Assembly: GCF_000497445.1 (NCBI RefSeq)
Contig: NZ_CM002285.1
Coordinates: 8,925,976 to 8,948,158, forward strand
DNA: 22,183 bases
Reading direction: 5' to 3'
Source: Streptomyces roseochromogenus subsp. oscitans DS 12.976
GTDB lineage: Bacteria > Actinomycetota > Actinomycetes > Streptomycetales > Streptomycetaceae
The first letter of the stretch is position 1; each line of letters begins with the position of its first letter. Shown here one piece after another: positions 15,442-22,183 of the stretch. The position numbers and the translations under genes are program-made. The notes beneath the pieces were generated by a model. That model did no database searches. It had not been told where the DNA came from and saw only the letters and a list, made by a program, of their open reading frames with translations.

Positions 15442-16491
15442 ATGACGACATCGCCGCGACGGCGATCCGTTCTGGCGTCGGCCGCCACCGCCGCCGCGCT
15501 GGCCGCAGCCACGCTGGCGAACGCGGGAGCCGGCTACGCCCAGGACCGCACCACCCCGCCCCCGTACCCGAACGAACCGGCACACCCGCGTCACGTGGAG
15601 AAGCCCACGTCTCCGATGAAGCCCGAGTACCCGGCGCATCCGGAGAAGCCCTTCGCCCCGGTGAAGCCCGAGTACCCGGCGCATCCGGAGAAGCCCGCCG
15701 TTCCCGTGAAGCCGGAGTATCCGCAGCGTCCGGTGAAGCCGGCGTATCCGGAGAAGCCTGCTAAGCCCGCTATGCCGGTGAAGCCGGAGTATCCGCAGCG
15801 TCCGGTGAAGCCGGCGTATCCGGAGAAGCCTGCTAAGCCCGCTATGCCGGTGAAGCCGGAATATCCGCAGCGTCCGGTCAAGCCTGAGTATCCGGAGAAG
15901 CCTGCGTACCCGGTGAAGCCGGAATATCCGCAGCGTCCAGTCAAGCCTGAGTATCCGCAGCGTCCGGTCAAGCCCGAGTATCCGGTGAAGCCGGAGTACC
16001 CGCAGCGTCCGGTGAAGCCGGAATACCCCGTGAAGCCGGAGTACCCGCAGCACCCGGTGAAGCCGGAGTACCCGGTCAAGCCTGAGTATCCGCAGCGCCC
16101 CGTGAAGCCGGAGTACCCGGTCAAACCGGAGTATCCGCAGCACCCGGTGAAGCCGGAGTACCCGGTGAAGCCTGAGTATCCGCAGCGCCCCGTGAAGCCG
16201 GAGTACCCGGTCAAACCGGAGTATCCGCAGCACCCGGTCAAGCCGGAGTATCCGCAGCACCCGGTGAAGCCGGAGTACCCGGTGAAGCCTGAGTATCCGC
16301 AGCACCCGGTCAAGCCCGAGTATCCGCAGCGTCCGGTGAAGCCTGAGTATCCGCAGCACCCGGTCAAGCCCCAGTATCCGCAGCCCCCCGTGAAGCCCGA
16401 GTATCCGCAGCCCCCGGTCAAGCCCTCGAAGCCGCACGAGGAGCACCACGAGGAGCACCACGAGGGCGGCGGGGAGGAGGGCGGCGACTGA
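15442..16491 (+). CDS. Secreted X-Y-Pro triplet repeat protein with His/Glu-rich tail
   Basis: A 349-residue exported protein of unknown function. A signal peptide occupies about residues 1-33 (SPRRRSVLASAATAAALAAATLANAGAGYA; the RRR suggests Tat or Sec). From residue 41 to 331 the chain is a run of 97 triplets, of which 96 end in proline; the exception is RHV at 50-52. The dominant triplets are VKP, EYP, QRP and QHP, giving 26 copies of KPEYP. The last 18 residues (HEEHHEEHHEGGGEEGGD) form a metal-binding-like tail. A proline every third residue favours an extended polyproline-II rod, so a wall-spanning or matrix role is plausible. No LPxTG or membrane anchor is visible. ATG 15442 is preferred to GTG 15433 because GGAGAGT precedes it. 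A strong terminator follows the stop. Codons such as TAT and CCT are commoner here than in neighbours. Confidence 0.85.
   Translation: MTTSPRRRSVLASAATAAALAAATLANAGAGYAQDRTTPPPYPNEPAHPRHVEKPTSPMKPEYPAHPEKPFAPVKPEYPAHPEKPAVPVKPEYPQRPVKPAYPEKPAKPAMPVKPEYPQRPVKPAYPEKPAKPAMPVKPEYPQRPVKPEYPEKPAYPVKPEYPQRPVKPEYPQRPVKPEYPVKPEYPQRPVKPEYPVKPEYPQHPVKPEYPVKPEYPQRPVKPEYPVKPEYPQHPVKPEYPVKPEYPQRPVKPEYPVKPEYPQHPVKPEYPQHPVKPEYPVKPEYPQHPVKPEYPQRPVKPEYPQHPVKPQYPQPPVKPEYPQPPVKPSKPHEEHHEEHHEGGGEEGGD
15706..15849 (+). repeat. Perfect 72-bp tandem duplication
   Basis: Bases 15706-15777 and 15778-15849 are identical. Each encodes 24 residues (VKPEYPQRP, VKPAYPEKP, AKPAMP). Confidence 0.95.
16051..16238 (+). repeat. 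90-bp period tandem repeat
   Basis: Bases 16051-16148 match 16141-16238 with a single mismatch (16077/16167), an offset of 90 bases or 30 residues. It encodes two 15-residue blocks that alternate QRP and QHP. Confidence 0.9.
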
Positions 16492-16517
16492 AGGAAGCCG
16501 GAAGATCCGTGAGAGAT

Positions 16518-16549
16518 GGCCAGGCCGCCCCGTACAGGGCGGCCTGGCC
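16518..16549 (+). terminator. Strong hairpin terminator after the repeat protein
   Basis: GGCCAGGCCGCCC (16518-16530) and GGGCGGCCTGGCC (16537-16549) form a perfect 13-bp stem with a 6-base loop, 26 bases after the stop codon. There is no T-tract, as is usual in Streptomyces. Confidence 0.9.
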
Positions 16550-16859
16550 GCGTTCCCAACACCCGGCCGAAAAACGGCAGTTGGCTGAGAAGTGTGCACG
16601 CGCACAACCGGTGGGCCGCGTTCCGCCGAAGGTGGGGCGTCTCGTCCCCGCCAATACCCCGACCGCCGCACTACCCGCCCGGCGCGCCCGCCACGGCTCT
16701 CCCGGCACCCGCCGGCAGGGTGCGGGGATCCAGCTCGCGAGCCTTCGTCACGTATCCATCACGAGTTCTTCACGTAGCGAACACTTTCGGCCGACCTGCG
16801 TGCGGAGGCTCTCCCGTGGGGCAGACGGCGTGCCGATCGCGTGCCTAGCCTCCCGGGCC
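16550..16859. other. Intergenic region upstream of the small secreted protein
   Basis: No gene is supported here. A 14-base inverted repeat TGTGC-ACGC-GCACA lies at 16593-16606, and an AT-richer stretch around 16740-16790 probably contains the promoter of the next gene. Confidence 0.5.
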
Positions 16860-17387
16860 ATGCGATCACCTCTGATGAGACGTCTCGGTCTCACCGCCGT
16901 CCTCGCGTTCGTCCTCACTGTCTTCGGATTCGCCCCCGGCGCCAGTGCCGCCGAACCCGCGCCGGCCGCCCTGGCCTTCGCCACCGACAGCGCCACCACC
17001 ACCCCCGGTGGCACGGTGAAGCTGTCGATGACGATCACCAACAACAAGACCTACGACGTCTGGTTCGTGTACCAGACCATCGACCCGACCTGGCTGACCA
17101 CGCAGCGCCCGGACCTGAAGTACAGCTTCACCGGCTGCAGTCTGGCTACCGCCGCCGGCGCCACGTCCTGTTCCGGCACCGGCCCGAGCAACCTCGGCGG
17201 CAACTACGGCGCCACCATCCCGCCCGGCCAGAGCCGCACCGTCACGCTGACCCTGCGGATCGCCGCCGACTCCGGCTGCAACGGCAACATCGGCTTCTAC
17301 TCGTACTACTACGCCGAGTTCAGCGACAGCACCAACACCAGCGGCGGGCCTGTCTACACACCCGAGACGCGAGTGCTCTGCGCCTGA
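16860..17387 (+). CDS. Small secreted beta-sandwich-like protein of unknown function
   Basis: A 175-residue exported protein. The signal peptide is MRRLGLTAVLAFVLTVFGFAPGASA, cleaved before AEPAP. The mature part begins FATDSATTTPGGTVKLSMTITNNKTYDVWF and ends with PPGQSRTVTLTLRIA, the alternating pattern of an Ig-like or DUF11-type beta-sandwich. Four cysteines (93, 104, 140, 174) probably form two disulfides. Aromatic runs (GFYSYYYAEF) are unusual. ATG 16860 and ATG 16875 are both possible; neither has a clear ribosome-binding site, but 16875 gives the more compact signal peptide. It lies ahead of the deacetylase gene on the same strand but is separated from it by a terminator, so it is probably its own unit. 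Confidence 0.75.
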   Translation: MRSPLMRRLGLTAVLAFVLTVFGFAPGASAAEPAPAALAFATDSATTTPGGTVKLSMTITNNKTYDVWFVYQTIDPTWLTTQRPDLKYSFTGCSLATAAGATSCSGTGPSNLGGNYGATIPPGQSRTVTLTLRIAADSGCNGNIGFYSYYYAEFSDSTNTSGGPVYTPETRVLCA

Positions 17388-17471
17388 CGGATGCCCCGGT
17401 TCCGCGGCCGGGGGACCGGATCCGGCCTCCCCGCCCAACGTCCCGCGCGGCGCGCACCATCCACACCTCGC

Positions 17472-17496
17472 CCGGCGGACCCTCATGGTCCGCCGG
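17472..17496 (+). terminator. Hairpin terminator after the small secreted protein
   Basis: CCGGCGGACC (17472-17481) and GGTCCGCCGG (17487-17496) form a perfect 10-bp stem with a 5-base loop, 84 bases after the stop. Confidence 0.8.
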
Positions 17497-17561
17497 TGCG
17501 TCGTACTGCGGCCGTACCTGCGGAACGGATCCGTCCGTCAGTGGCGTCCCCTCATGCGGGC

Positions 17562-17622
17562 GACGGAAAAAGTGTCAACGGGGTTGCCCCCGTGGGCCGT
17601 TGGATACCTGTGATTTTCCGTC
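17562..17622. promoter_or_regulatory. Nested inverted repeat upstream of the deacetylase gene
   Basis: GACGGAAAA (17562-17570) and TTTTCCGTC (17614-17622) are perfect 9-base arms 43 bases apart. Between them ACGGGG (17578-17583) and CCCCGT (17588-17593) form a tight hairpin. Whether it acts as DNA operator or RNA cannot be decided, because no transcription start is evident. Confidence 0.55.
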
Positions 17623-17723
17623 AGGTTTCGTAACACGCCCACAAAAGCTACACAGGGCCATCACCATGTGACGCGACGGATGCGTCGACGACCGGCTTCT
17701 GAGGGGGATGCCGGCGTCACGCA

Positions 17724-17774
17724 AGGGGGTGGGTCCGCTCTGCGGAGCTGTACTCACCCCTGCCCGGGGAGGGG
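17724..17774 (+). promoter_or_regulatory. Candidate RNA switch at the deacetylase ribosome-binding site
   Basis: A compound hairpin pairs 17724-17734 with 17752-17761 (ten pairs, one bulge and one G-U), with CCGC/GCGG (17735-17738 with 17742-17745) stacked inside. Alternatively CCCCT (17757-17761) can pair with AGGGG (17770-17774), which is half of the GGGGAGGGG Shine-Dalgarno sequence. The two structures exclude each other. The remaining leader has no recognised riboswitch class. Confidence 0.4.
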
Positions 17775-17784
17775 ACTTCACCGC

Positions 17785-19911
17785 ATGAAGCGGACCATCC
17801 GCACCGCGCTGGCCTTGGGCGCGCTGACCGCCGCGCTCGGCCTGCAGGCCGGCCCGGCCCAGGCCGACACCACCGCGCCGCGCATCGACCTCAGAGTCCT
17901 GGTGGTGAGCGACGGTGGTCCGGCCACCGACGCCATCGCCGCCGAACTCGACGCCGCCGGAACGCCGTACACCGAGGTCGACCTCACCAGCTCCACGCGG
18001 CCTGCTATCGACGCCGGCTTCCTCGCCGACACCGTCGACGGCCGGCCGCGGGCCAGGTTCCAGGCCGTCGTCCTGCCCAACGACAACCCGTTCACCGCCG
18101 GCAGCGCCGAGATGGCCGCGCTGGCCTCCTACGAGCAGACCTACGCCATTCCGCAGGTCGACGCCTACACCTACGCCCGGCCCCAGGCCGGCCTGCAGGT
18201 CCCGACCTCCGGCGGCTACTCCGGCAGCATCGACGGTATACAGGCCCAGGTCACCGACGCCGGCAAGGCCGGACCCTTCGGCTACCTCAAGGGCACGGTG
18301 CCGTTCGAGGACAACTCACCGTCGGTGGGCGAGAGTTACGCTTATCTGTCGACGCCCGCGCCCGGCGCCGACTTCACCCCGTACGTTCAAGCCCCCATCC
18401 CCGGCAGCTCCCGGCAGGGCTCGCTGGTCGGCGAATACCGGCACGACGGGCGGCGCGAGCTGGTCGTCACCTTTGTCTACAACCAGTACCAGGAACAGTT
18501 CCGGCTGCTGTCCCGCGGCATCGTGGAGTGGATGACCGGCGGGGTCCACCTCGGCGCCTCCCGCAACTACTTCGCCGTGCACGTGGACGACGTGTTCGGT
18601 GCCGACGACCGCTGGGACACCGAGCTGAACTGCACGCCCGGCGACGTCGACTGCACCAACAGCTCGGTCACGCCCAGCCCGATCCGGATGACCCCGGCCG
18701 ACGTCGACTACGCCACCGCCTGGCAGAACAGCCACCACTTCACCCTCGACCTCCTCTACAACGGCGCGGGCAGCGTCGACCAGCGCGCGGACAACAACGG
18801 CGTCGACCAGCTCGCCGACAAGCTCATCGCCGACCGGAACCAGTTCCGCTGGGTCAACCACACCTACACGCACGCCTTCCTCGGCTGCGAGCAGGACACC
18901 ACGGTCGTGCCCTGGAAGTGCCGGACGAACGCCGACGGCAGCACCAAGTGGGTCGGCCGCGCCACCATCGACTACGAGATCGCCGCCAACCGCGCCTGGG
19001 GCCAGGTCGCCGGACTCCCGCTGGACGCCAGCGAGTTGGTGACCGGTGAGCACTCCGGACTGCGGATCCTGCCCCAGCAGCCCGACGACAACCCCAACCT
19101 GGCGCCCGCGCTCTTGGACAACGGCGTCAAGTGGCTCGGCTCGGACAACTCCCGCGACCCCGAGCAGCGCCAGGTCGGACCGGCGGCCACCGTCTCCCGC
19201 TACCCGATGAACGTCTTCTACAACGCGGGCAGGGCGAGCGAGGAGACCGACGAGTACAACTGGCTCTACACCAGCCGCGCCCAGGGCGGCAGCGGCATCT
19301 GCGAGGACAACCCCGCGACGACCACCTGCCTCCCGGCGCCGCTGGACACCGGCACCGGGTTCCAGGACTACATCGTGCCGCTGGAGACCCGTATCGCCCT
19401 CGGTCATGTGCTCTCCGACGACCCCAAGCCGCACTTCATCCACCAGTCCAACCTCGCCGAGGACCGCATCGCCTACCCGGTCCTGAACGGCGTACTCGAC
19501 GGCTACGACGCCCTGTTCGCGGCCGACACCCCGCTGGTCAACCTGCGGATGAAGGACATCGGCACCGAACTGCAGCGCCGCGCCGCCTGGACGAGTGCCG
19601 TGCACGCCGGTCAGATCACCACCTACCGCATCGGCGACACCGTCACCGTGCAGGCGCCGGGCGGCACCTACGTCACCGCGACCCTGCCCACCGGCACCAC
19701 CCTCGGCGGCGGCGCCTTCGGCACCGCCTACGCGGGCCAGACGTCCGGCTGGGCGTCCTCCTCCGGTACGGCGCTCACCTTCACCCTTCCGTCGTCCGCC
19801 GCCGCCCCGGCCGTCACCGCGCACACCGGCACGGCGGCCACCGCTCCGGCTCCGCGCGCCAAGGTTCCGGCCGGCGTGACTCGGCAGGTCCCGTACACCC
19901 CGGAGAGCTGA
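17785..19911 (+). CDS. Secreted Agd3-like (CE18) polysaccharide deacetylase with carbohydrate-binding region
   Basis: A 708-residue exported protein. The signal peptide is residues 1-27 (ALGLQAGPAQA). A region of about 35-255 beginning IDLRVLVVSDGG would correspond to the carbohydrate-binding domain (CBM87) of Aspergillus Agd3. The catalytic core carries NYFAVHVDDVFG with His266, Asp268 and Asp269, and NHTYTHAF with His359 and His363, the D and H-(S/T)-x-x-H metal motifs of NodB-like deacetylases; TGEHSGLRI and YPMNVFYNAG follow. A C-terminal beta-rich region of about 615-708 ends in an Ala/Pro linker without an anchor. Agd3 removes acetyl groups from GalNAc in fungal galactosaminogalactan. 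ATG 17785 has GGGGAGGGG upstream. The neighbouring PelF-type transferase supports a role in finishing a hexosamine exopolysaccharide. Specificity is inferred, not shown. Confidence 0.8.
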   Translation: MKRTIRTALALGALTAALGLQAGPAQADTTAPRIDLRVLVVSDGGPATDAIAAELDAAGTPYTEVDLTSSTRPAIDAGFLADTVDGRPRARFQAVVLPNDNPFTAGSAEMAALASYEQTYAIPQVDAYTYARPQAGLQVPTSGGYSGSIDGIQAQVTDAGKAGPFGYLKGTVPFEDNSPSVGESYAYLSTPAPGADFTPYVQAPIPGSSRQGSLVGEYRHDGRRELVVTFVYNQYQEQFRLLSRGIVEWMTGGVHLGASRNYFAVHVDDVFGADDRWDTELNCTPGDVDCTNSSVTPSPIRMTPADVDYATAWQNSHHFTLDLLYNGAGSVDQRADNNGVDQLADKLIADRNQFRWVNHTYTHAFLGCEQDTTVVPWKCRTNADGSTKWVGRATIDYEIAANRAWGQVAGLPLDASELVTGEHSGLRILPQQPDDNPNLAPALLDNGVKWLGSDNSRDPEQRQVGPAATVSRYPMNVFYNAGRASEETDEYNWLYTSRAQGGSGICEDNPATTTCLPAPLDTGTGFQDYIVPLETRIALGHVLSDDPKPHFIHQSNLAEDRIAYPVLNGVLDGYDALFAADTPLVNLRMKDIGTELQRRAAWTSAVHAGQITTYRIGDTVTVQAPGGTYVTATLPTGTTLGGGAFGTAYAGQTSGWASSSGTALTFTLPSSAAAPAVTAHTGTAATAPAPRAKVPAGVTRQVPYTPES

Positions 19912-19927
19912 ACGGCACACCGCACCG

Positions 19928-19962
19928 GGGGCCGGTCCGGCGGCAGCCGCCCGACCGGCCCC
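19928..19962 (+). terminator. Hairpin between deacetylase and pelF genes (partial terminator or mRNA stabiliser)
   Basis: GGGGCCGGTC (19928-19937) pairs perfectly with GACCGGCCCC (19953-19962), and the loop can itself pair GGCGG/CCGCC. It starts 17 bases after the stop and 98 bases before the next start, so it may attenuate read-through between the two genes. Confidence 0.55.
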
Positions 19963-20025
19963 GGGTCCCGGCCGCCCGCAGGGACCCGCACGACCACCCC
20001 ACACCGAGGCCGTGGAGCACCATCG

Positions 20026-21522
20026 ATGCACGTTCAGCACGGCGTGCGCCGCCCCGGCGCGGCGCACGTCACCCTGCTCACCGAAGGCACCTACCCGCAC
20101 AGCCACGGCGGCGTCAGCGTCTGGTGCGACCAGCTCGTCCAGGGCATGCCCGACCTGGACTTCGAGGTCGTCGCCGTCACCGGCACCGGACGCGAACCCG
20201 TCGTATGGGACCTGCCCGCCCATGTCCAGCACGTGCTCTCCGTACCCATGTGGGGAGCGCCGCCGGAAGGCCGCCCGCCCCGGGGCCGCGCCCTGCGCCG
20301 ACTCGCCGTCGCCTACGAACGCTTCCTGACCGCCCTGCTCGACCCGGACACCGAGGACCAGTTCGCCCCCGGGCTGTACGCCCTGGCCGGGGCGGCGGCC
20401 GAGGGCACGCTGAGCCCGTTTCTCCGCGGGGACCGCGCCATCGCCGTCCTGGCCGCGGTGTGGAACCGCCGCGGCCTCGCCGTCCGCGAGGCCCGGCCCA
20501 CCCTGCACGACGCGGTCACCGCCACCGCCCTGCTGGAACACGCCCTGCGCCCGCTCGCCGCGCCACCGCCCCGGCACGGCGTGGCCCACGCGGTCAGCGG
20601 CGGCGTCGCCGTCCTGCCCGGACTCGCCGGCCTGGCCCGTCATGACGTCCCGCTGCTGCTCACCGAGCACGGCGTCTATCTGCGCGAGCGTTACCTCGGC
20701 TACCGCACCGCCCCCTACCGCTGGCCGGTGAAGGCCGTCGTCCTCGGCTTCTTCCGGCTGCTCGCCGAGGAGAGCTACCGCCGGGCCGCCCTGATCACCC
20801 CGGGCAACCGCTACAACCGGCTGTGGGAGGAGCAGGGCGGCGCCGACCCGCAGGCCATCCGCACGGTCTACAACGGGGTCGATCCCGCCGCCTTCCCGCC
20901 GGCCGGCCCCGAACCCGGCGTGCCGACCCTCAGCTGGGCGGGCCGGGTGGACCCCATCAAGGACCTGGAGACCCTGATCCGCGCCTTCGCCCTGGTCCGG
21001 GCCGAGATACCCGAGGCCCGGCTGCGGCTGTTCGGCGGCACACCGCGCGGCGGAGAGGCGTACCGGGAGCGCTGCGAAGCACTGGCGGCCGAGCTGGGGC
21101 ACGCGGACGCCGTCACGTTCGAGGGCCGGGTCGACGACATCAAGGACGCCTACGCGGCCGGGAACGTCGTGATGCTCTCCAGCATCAGCGAAGGCTTCCC
21201 GTTCACCCTCATCGAGGCCATGTCCTGCGGCCGGGCCACCGTCTCCACCGACGTCGGCGGCGTACGCGAGGCCGTCGGTGACACCGGGCTCGTCGTTCCG
21301 CCGCGCGATCCCGCCAGCATGGCCGCGGCGGCTGTACGGCTGCTGGGCGACCCCGAGCGCCGCAGGGCGATGGGGGAGGCGGCCCGGCTGCGCGTGATCG
21401 ACCAGTTCACCCTGCGTCAGACCATCGACACCTTCCGCTCCATCTATCTCGAACTGCCCACTCTGGAAAGACCGTTGACGATCCTGCCGCAGCCGGCCGG
21501 CGCGGGGAGCCTGGCCGGATGA
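20026..21522 (+). CDS. pelF: PelF-type GT4 glycosyltransferase
   Basis: A 498-residue soluble glycosyltransferase. The N-terminal DUF3492-type signature VTLLTEGTYPHSHGGVSVWCDQLVQGMPDLDFEVVAVTG aligns by eye with Pseudomonas PelF. Further matches are LLTEHGVYLRERYLG, LITPGNRYNRLWEEQGGADPQAIRTVYNGVD and WAGRVDPIKDLETLIRAFALVR. The GT4 nucleotide-sugar motif E-x7-E is EGFPFTLIE (Glu389, Glu397). PelF is the cytosolic transferase that builds the GalNAc/GlcNAc-containing Pel polysaccharide, working with a membrane transporter (PelG) and other Pel proteins. The middle part (about 95-175), with TEDQFAPGLYALAGAAAEGTLSPFLRGDRA, looks lineage-specific. ATG 20026 has GGAG 11 bases upstream. Its TGA overlaps the ATG of the next membrane-protein gene (ATGA). 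The sugar substrate is inferred from the family. Confidence 0.88.
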   Translation: MHVQHGVRRPGAAHVTLLTEGTYPHSHGGVSVWCDQLVQGMPDLDFEVVAVTGTGREPVVWDLPAHVQHVLSVPMWGAPPEGRPPRGRALRRLAVAYERFLTALLDPDTEDQFAPGLYALAGAAAEGTLSPFLRGDRAIAVLAAVWNRRGLAVREARPTLHDAVTATALLEHALRPLAAPPPRHGVAHAVSGGVAVLPGLAGLARHDVPLLLTEHGVYLRERYLGYRTAPYRWPVKAVVLGFFRLLAEESYRRAALITPGNRYNRLWEEQGGADPQAIRTVYNGVDPAAFPPAGPEPGVPTLSWAGRVDPIKDLETLIRAFALVRAEIPEARLRLFGGTPRGGEAYRERCEALAAELGHADAVTFEGRVDDIKDAYAAGNVVMLSSISEGFPFTLIEAMSCGRATVSTDVGGVREAVGDTGLVVPPRDPASMAAAAVRLLGDPERRRAMGEAARLRVIDQFTLRQTIDTFRSIYLELPTLERPLTILPQPAGAGSLAG

Positions 21523-22183
21523 GCGGACCCATGGCTCTCGAACCGGGCGGCACCGAACGGGACACGCTCGCCCTGCGGCTCGCCGTGCCGCCCGCCCGCG
21601 CCCACGACGACCACGCGCCCGTGCGGAAGGCCGTCAGCCGGCTCGCCGCCGAACTCGCCGACCGCATCGGCCCCGCCGTCCACCCCTACGAGGTGGCCGC
21701 CCTGCTGGAGGCCGAGGGCCTGACCGCGGACCAGATCGAGGAACGGTACGGCCATCCGGACCTCTTCGCCCTCGCCACCGCCCTCTACGCACAGGTGCCC
21801 CGGACCTTCCCGGAACCCGCACCGGCAGCCGACCCCTGGCGCCCCGACCACGTCCGCTCCCTGCTGCGCGGGGTGGTGTTCGCCCTGCCGGGGCTGGCCT
21901 ATCCGCTCACCGCACCCCTGTGGCACCCGGGTCGGCACGCCGCCGCGCTGATCCTCGCCGGACTGCTCTCCTGGGCGTGGGGCCAGGCGCTCGGCCACCG
22001 CGCGCACGTACGGATGGCGACCGGCCGCCACGAGGCGGCCCGCACTCTCCTGACCGGCGCACCCCTGGGCGCCGCGCTCGCCACGGCCGCCGCCGCCCCG
22101 TTCGCCGGCAGCGCCCCGGTGATCGCGGCGACGGCAGCACAGTCGCTGTACCTCGCGGCGGCGGGCGTCCTGCTGGTCCTGGC
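21519..22183 (+). CDS. Membrane protein coupled to pelF (runs off right edge)
   Basis: The frame opens at ATG 21519, overlapping the pelF TGA as ATGA, and stays open for 221 codons to the window edge. The first 115 residues or so are soluble and helical (VRKAVSRLAAELADRIGPAVHPYEVAALLEAEGLTADQIEERYGHPDLFALATALYAQVPRTF). At least three or four hydrophobic segments follow: GVVFALPGLAYPL, AALILAGLLSWAWGQAL, LGAALATAAAAPFAG and SLYLAAAGVLLVL. I do not recognise a family. Tight coupling to PelF suggests it is the membrane partner that anchors the transferase or exports the polymer, the job of PelG or PelD/E in Pel systems, but no PelG signature is seen in this portion. Confidence 0.8.
   Translation, partial: MSGPMALEPGGTERDTLALRLAVPPARAHDDHAPVRKAVSRLAAELADRIGPAVHPYEVAALLEAEGLTADQIEERYGHPDLFALATALYAQVPRTFPEPAPAADPWRPDHVRSLLRGVVFALPGLAYPLTAPLWHPGRHAAALILAGLLSWAWGQALGHRAHVRMATGRHEAARTLLTGAPLGAALATAAAAPFAGSAPVIAATAAQSLYLAAAGVLLVL

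Noticed and set aside
15591..16607. Long minus-strand frame with a collagen-like Gly-X-Y pattern (GYSGFTGRCG...)
   Set aside because: It is the antisense image of the X-Y-Pro repeats: proline codons CCN read as GGN (Gly) on the other strand. The plus strand has the signal peptide, ribosome-binding site and terminator.
17623..17765. Known riboswitch class (c-di-GMP GEMM or c-di-AMP ydaO) upstream of the deacetylase gene
   Set aside because: Fragments such as acacagggcc and cacgcaaggg recall GEMM, but the conserved core elements and their order are missing. Only a generic structured leader can be supported.
18316..21102. 928-codon minus-strand open frame opposite the deacetylase and pelF genes
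   Set aside because: Composition is Gly/Ala/Val/Asp/Arg-rich without domains, as expected for antisense of GC-biased codons. The plus-strand proteins carry clear catalytic motifs.
1..22183. tRNA or rRNA genes and CRISPR arrays
   Set aside because: No cloverleaf, rRNA-like stretch or spaced short palindromic repeat was seen; the only repeat array is coding.

Overview
The window is high-GC DNA with strong third-position G/C bias, GTG starts, 1-4 base stop/start overlaps and several apparently leaderless genes. Together with a GH46 chitosanase carrying its palindromic operator, this points to a Streptomyces or close relative. Identifications rest on motifs read by eye; no database search was possible.

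Layout. Positions 1-1019 (minus) hold the start of a NrfD-type membrane subunit and a four-cluster ferredoxin subunit of a formate-dehydrogenase-like complex. Positions 1175-3797 hold an XRE/cupin regulator divergent from an ornithine-cyclodeaminase-like gene and a translationally coupled aminotransferase; both divergent promoters have their -10 box inside a palindrome and look leaderless. Positions 3810-7414 hold an RsbW-like ATPase, then a MarR regulator, a 14-TM drug exporter and a broken isochorismatase-family gene that carries a frameshift and a 137-bp MITE-like insertion. Positions 7467-9014 (minus) hold a DedA protein and the wreck of a cation:proton antiporter with its regulatory subunit. 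Positions 9250-10628 (minus) hold a 60-residue double-CxxC protein and an aldo/keto reductase of the YghZ/Gpr type. Positions 10914-14193 hold chitosanase, a DUF4328 membrane protein and phosphoglucomutase. Positions 14243-17387 hold three exported proteins: an SGNH esterase, a protein built almost entirely of X-Y-Pro triplets, and a small beta-rich secreted protein.

The most interesting region is 17785 to the right edge: a secreted polysaccharide deacetylase resembling fungal Agd3 (CE18), a PelF-type glycosyltransferase, and a membrane protein whose start overlaps the pelF stop. PelF belongs to bacterial Pel synthesis, while Agd3 deacetylates the fungal Gal/GalNAc polysaccharide galactosaminogalactan. 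The pair suggests an actinobacterial hybrid pathway for a partly deacetylated hexosamine exopolysaccharide. The locus continues beyond the window. Its deacetylase has a structured leader in which two helices compete next to the ribosome binding site.

Between about 2390 and 9014 there are several broken genes. Some lesions are single-base indels that could be assembly errors; others (insertion, large internal deletion, nonsense codon) look like real decay.
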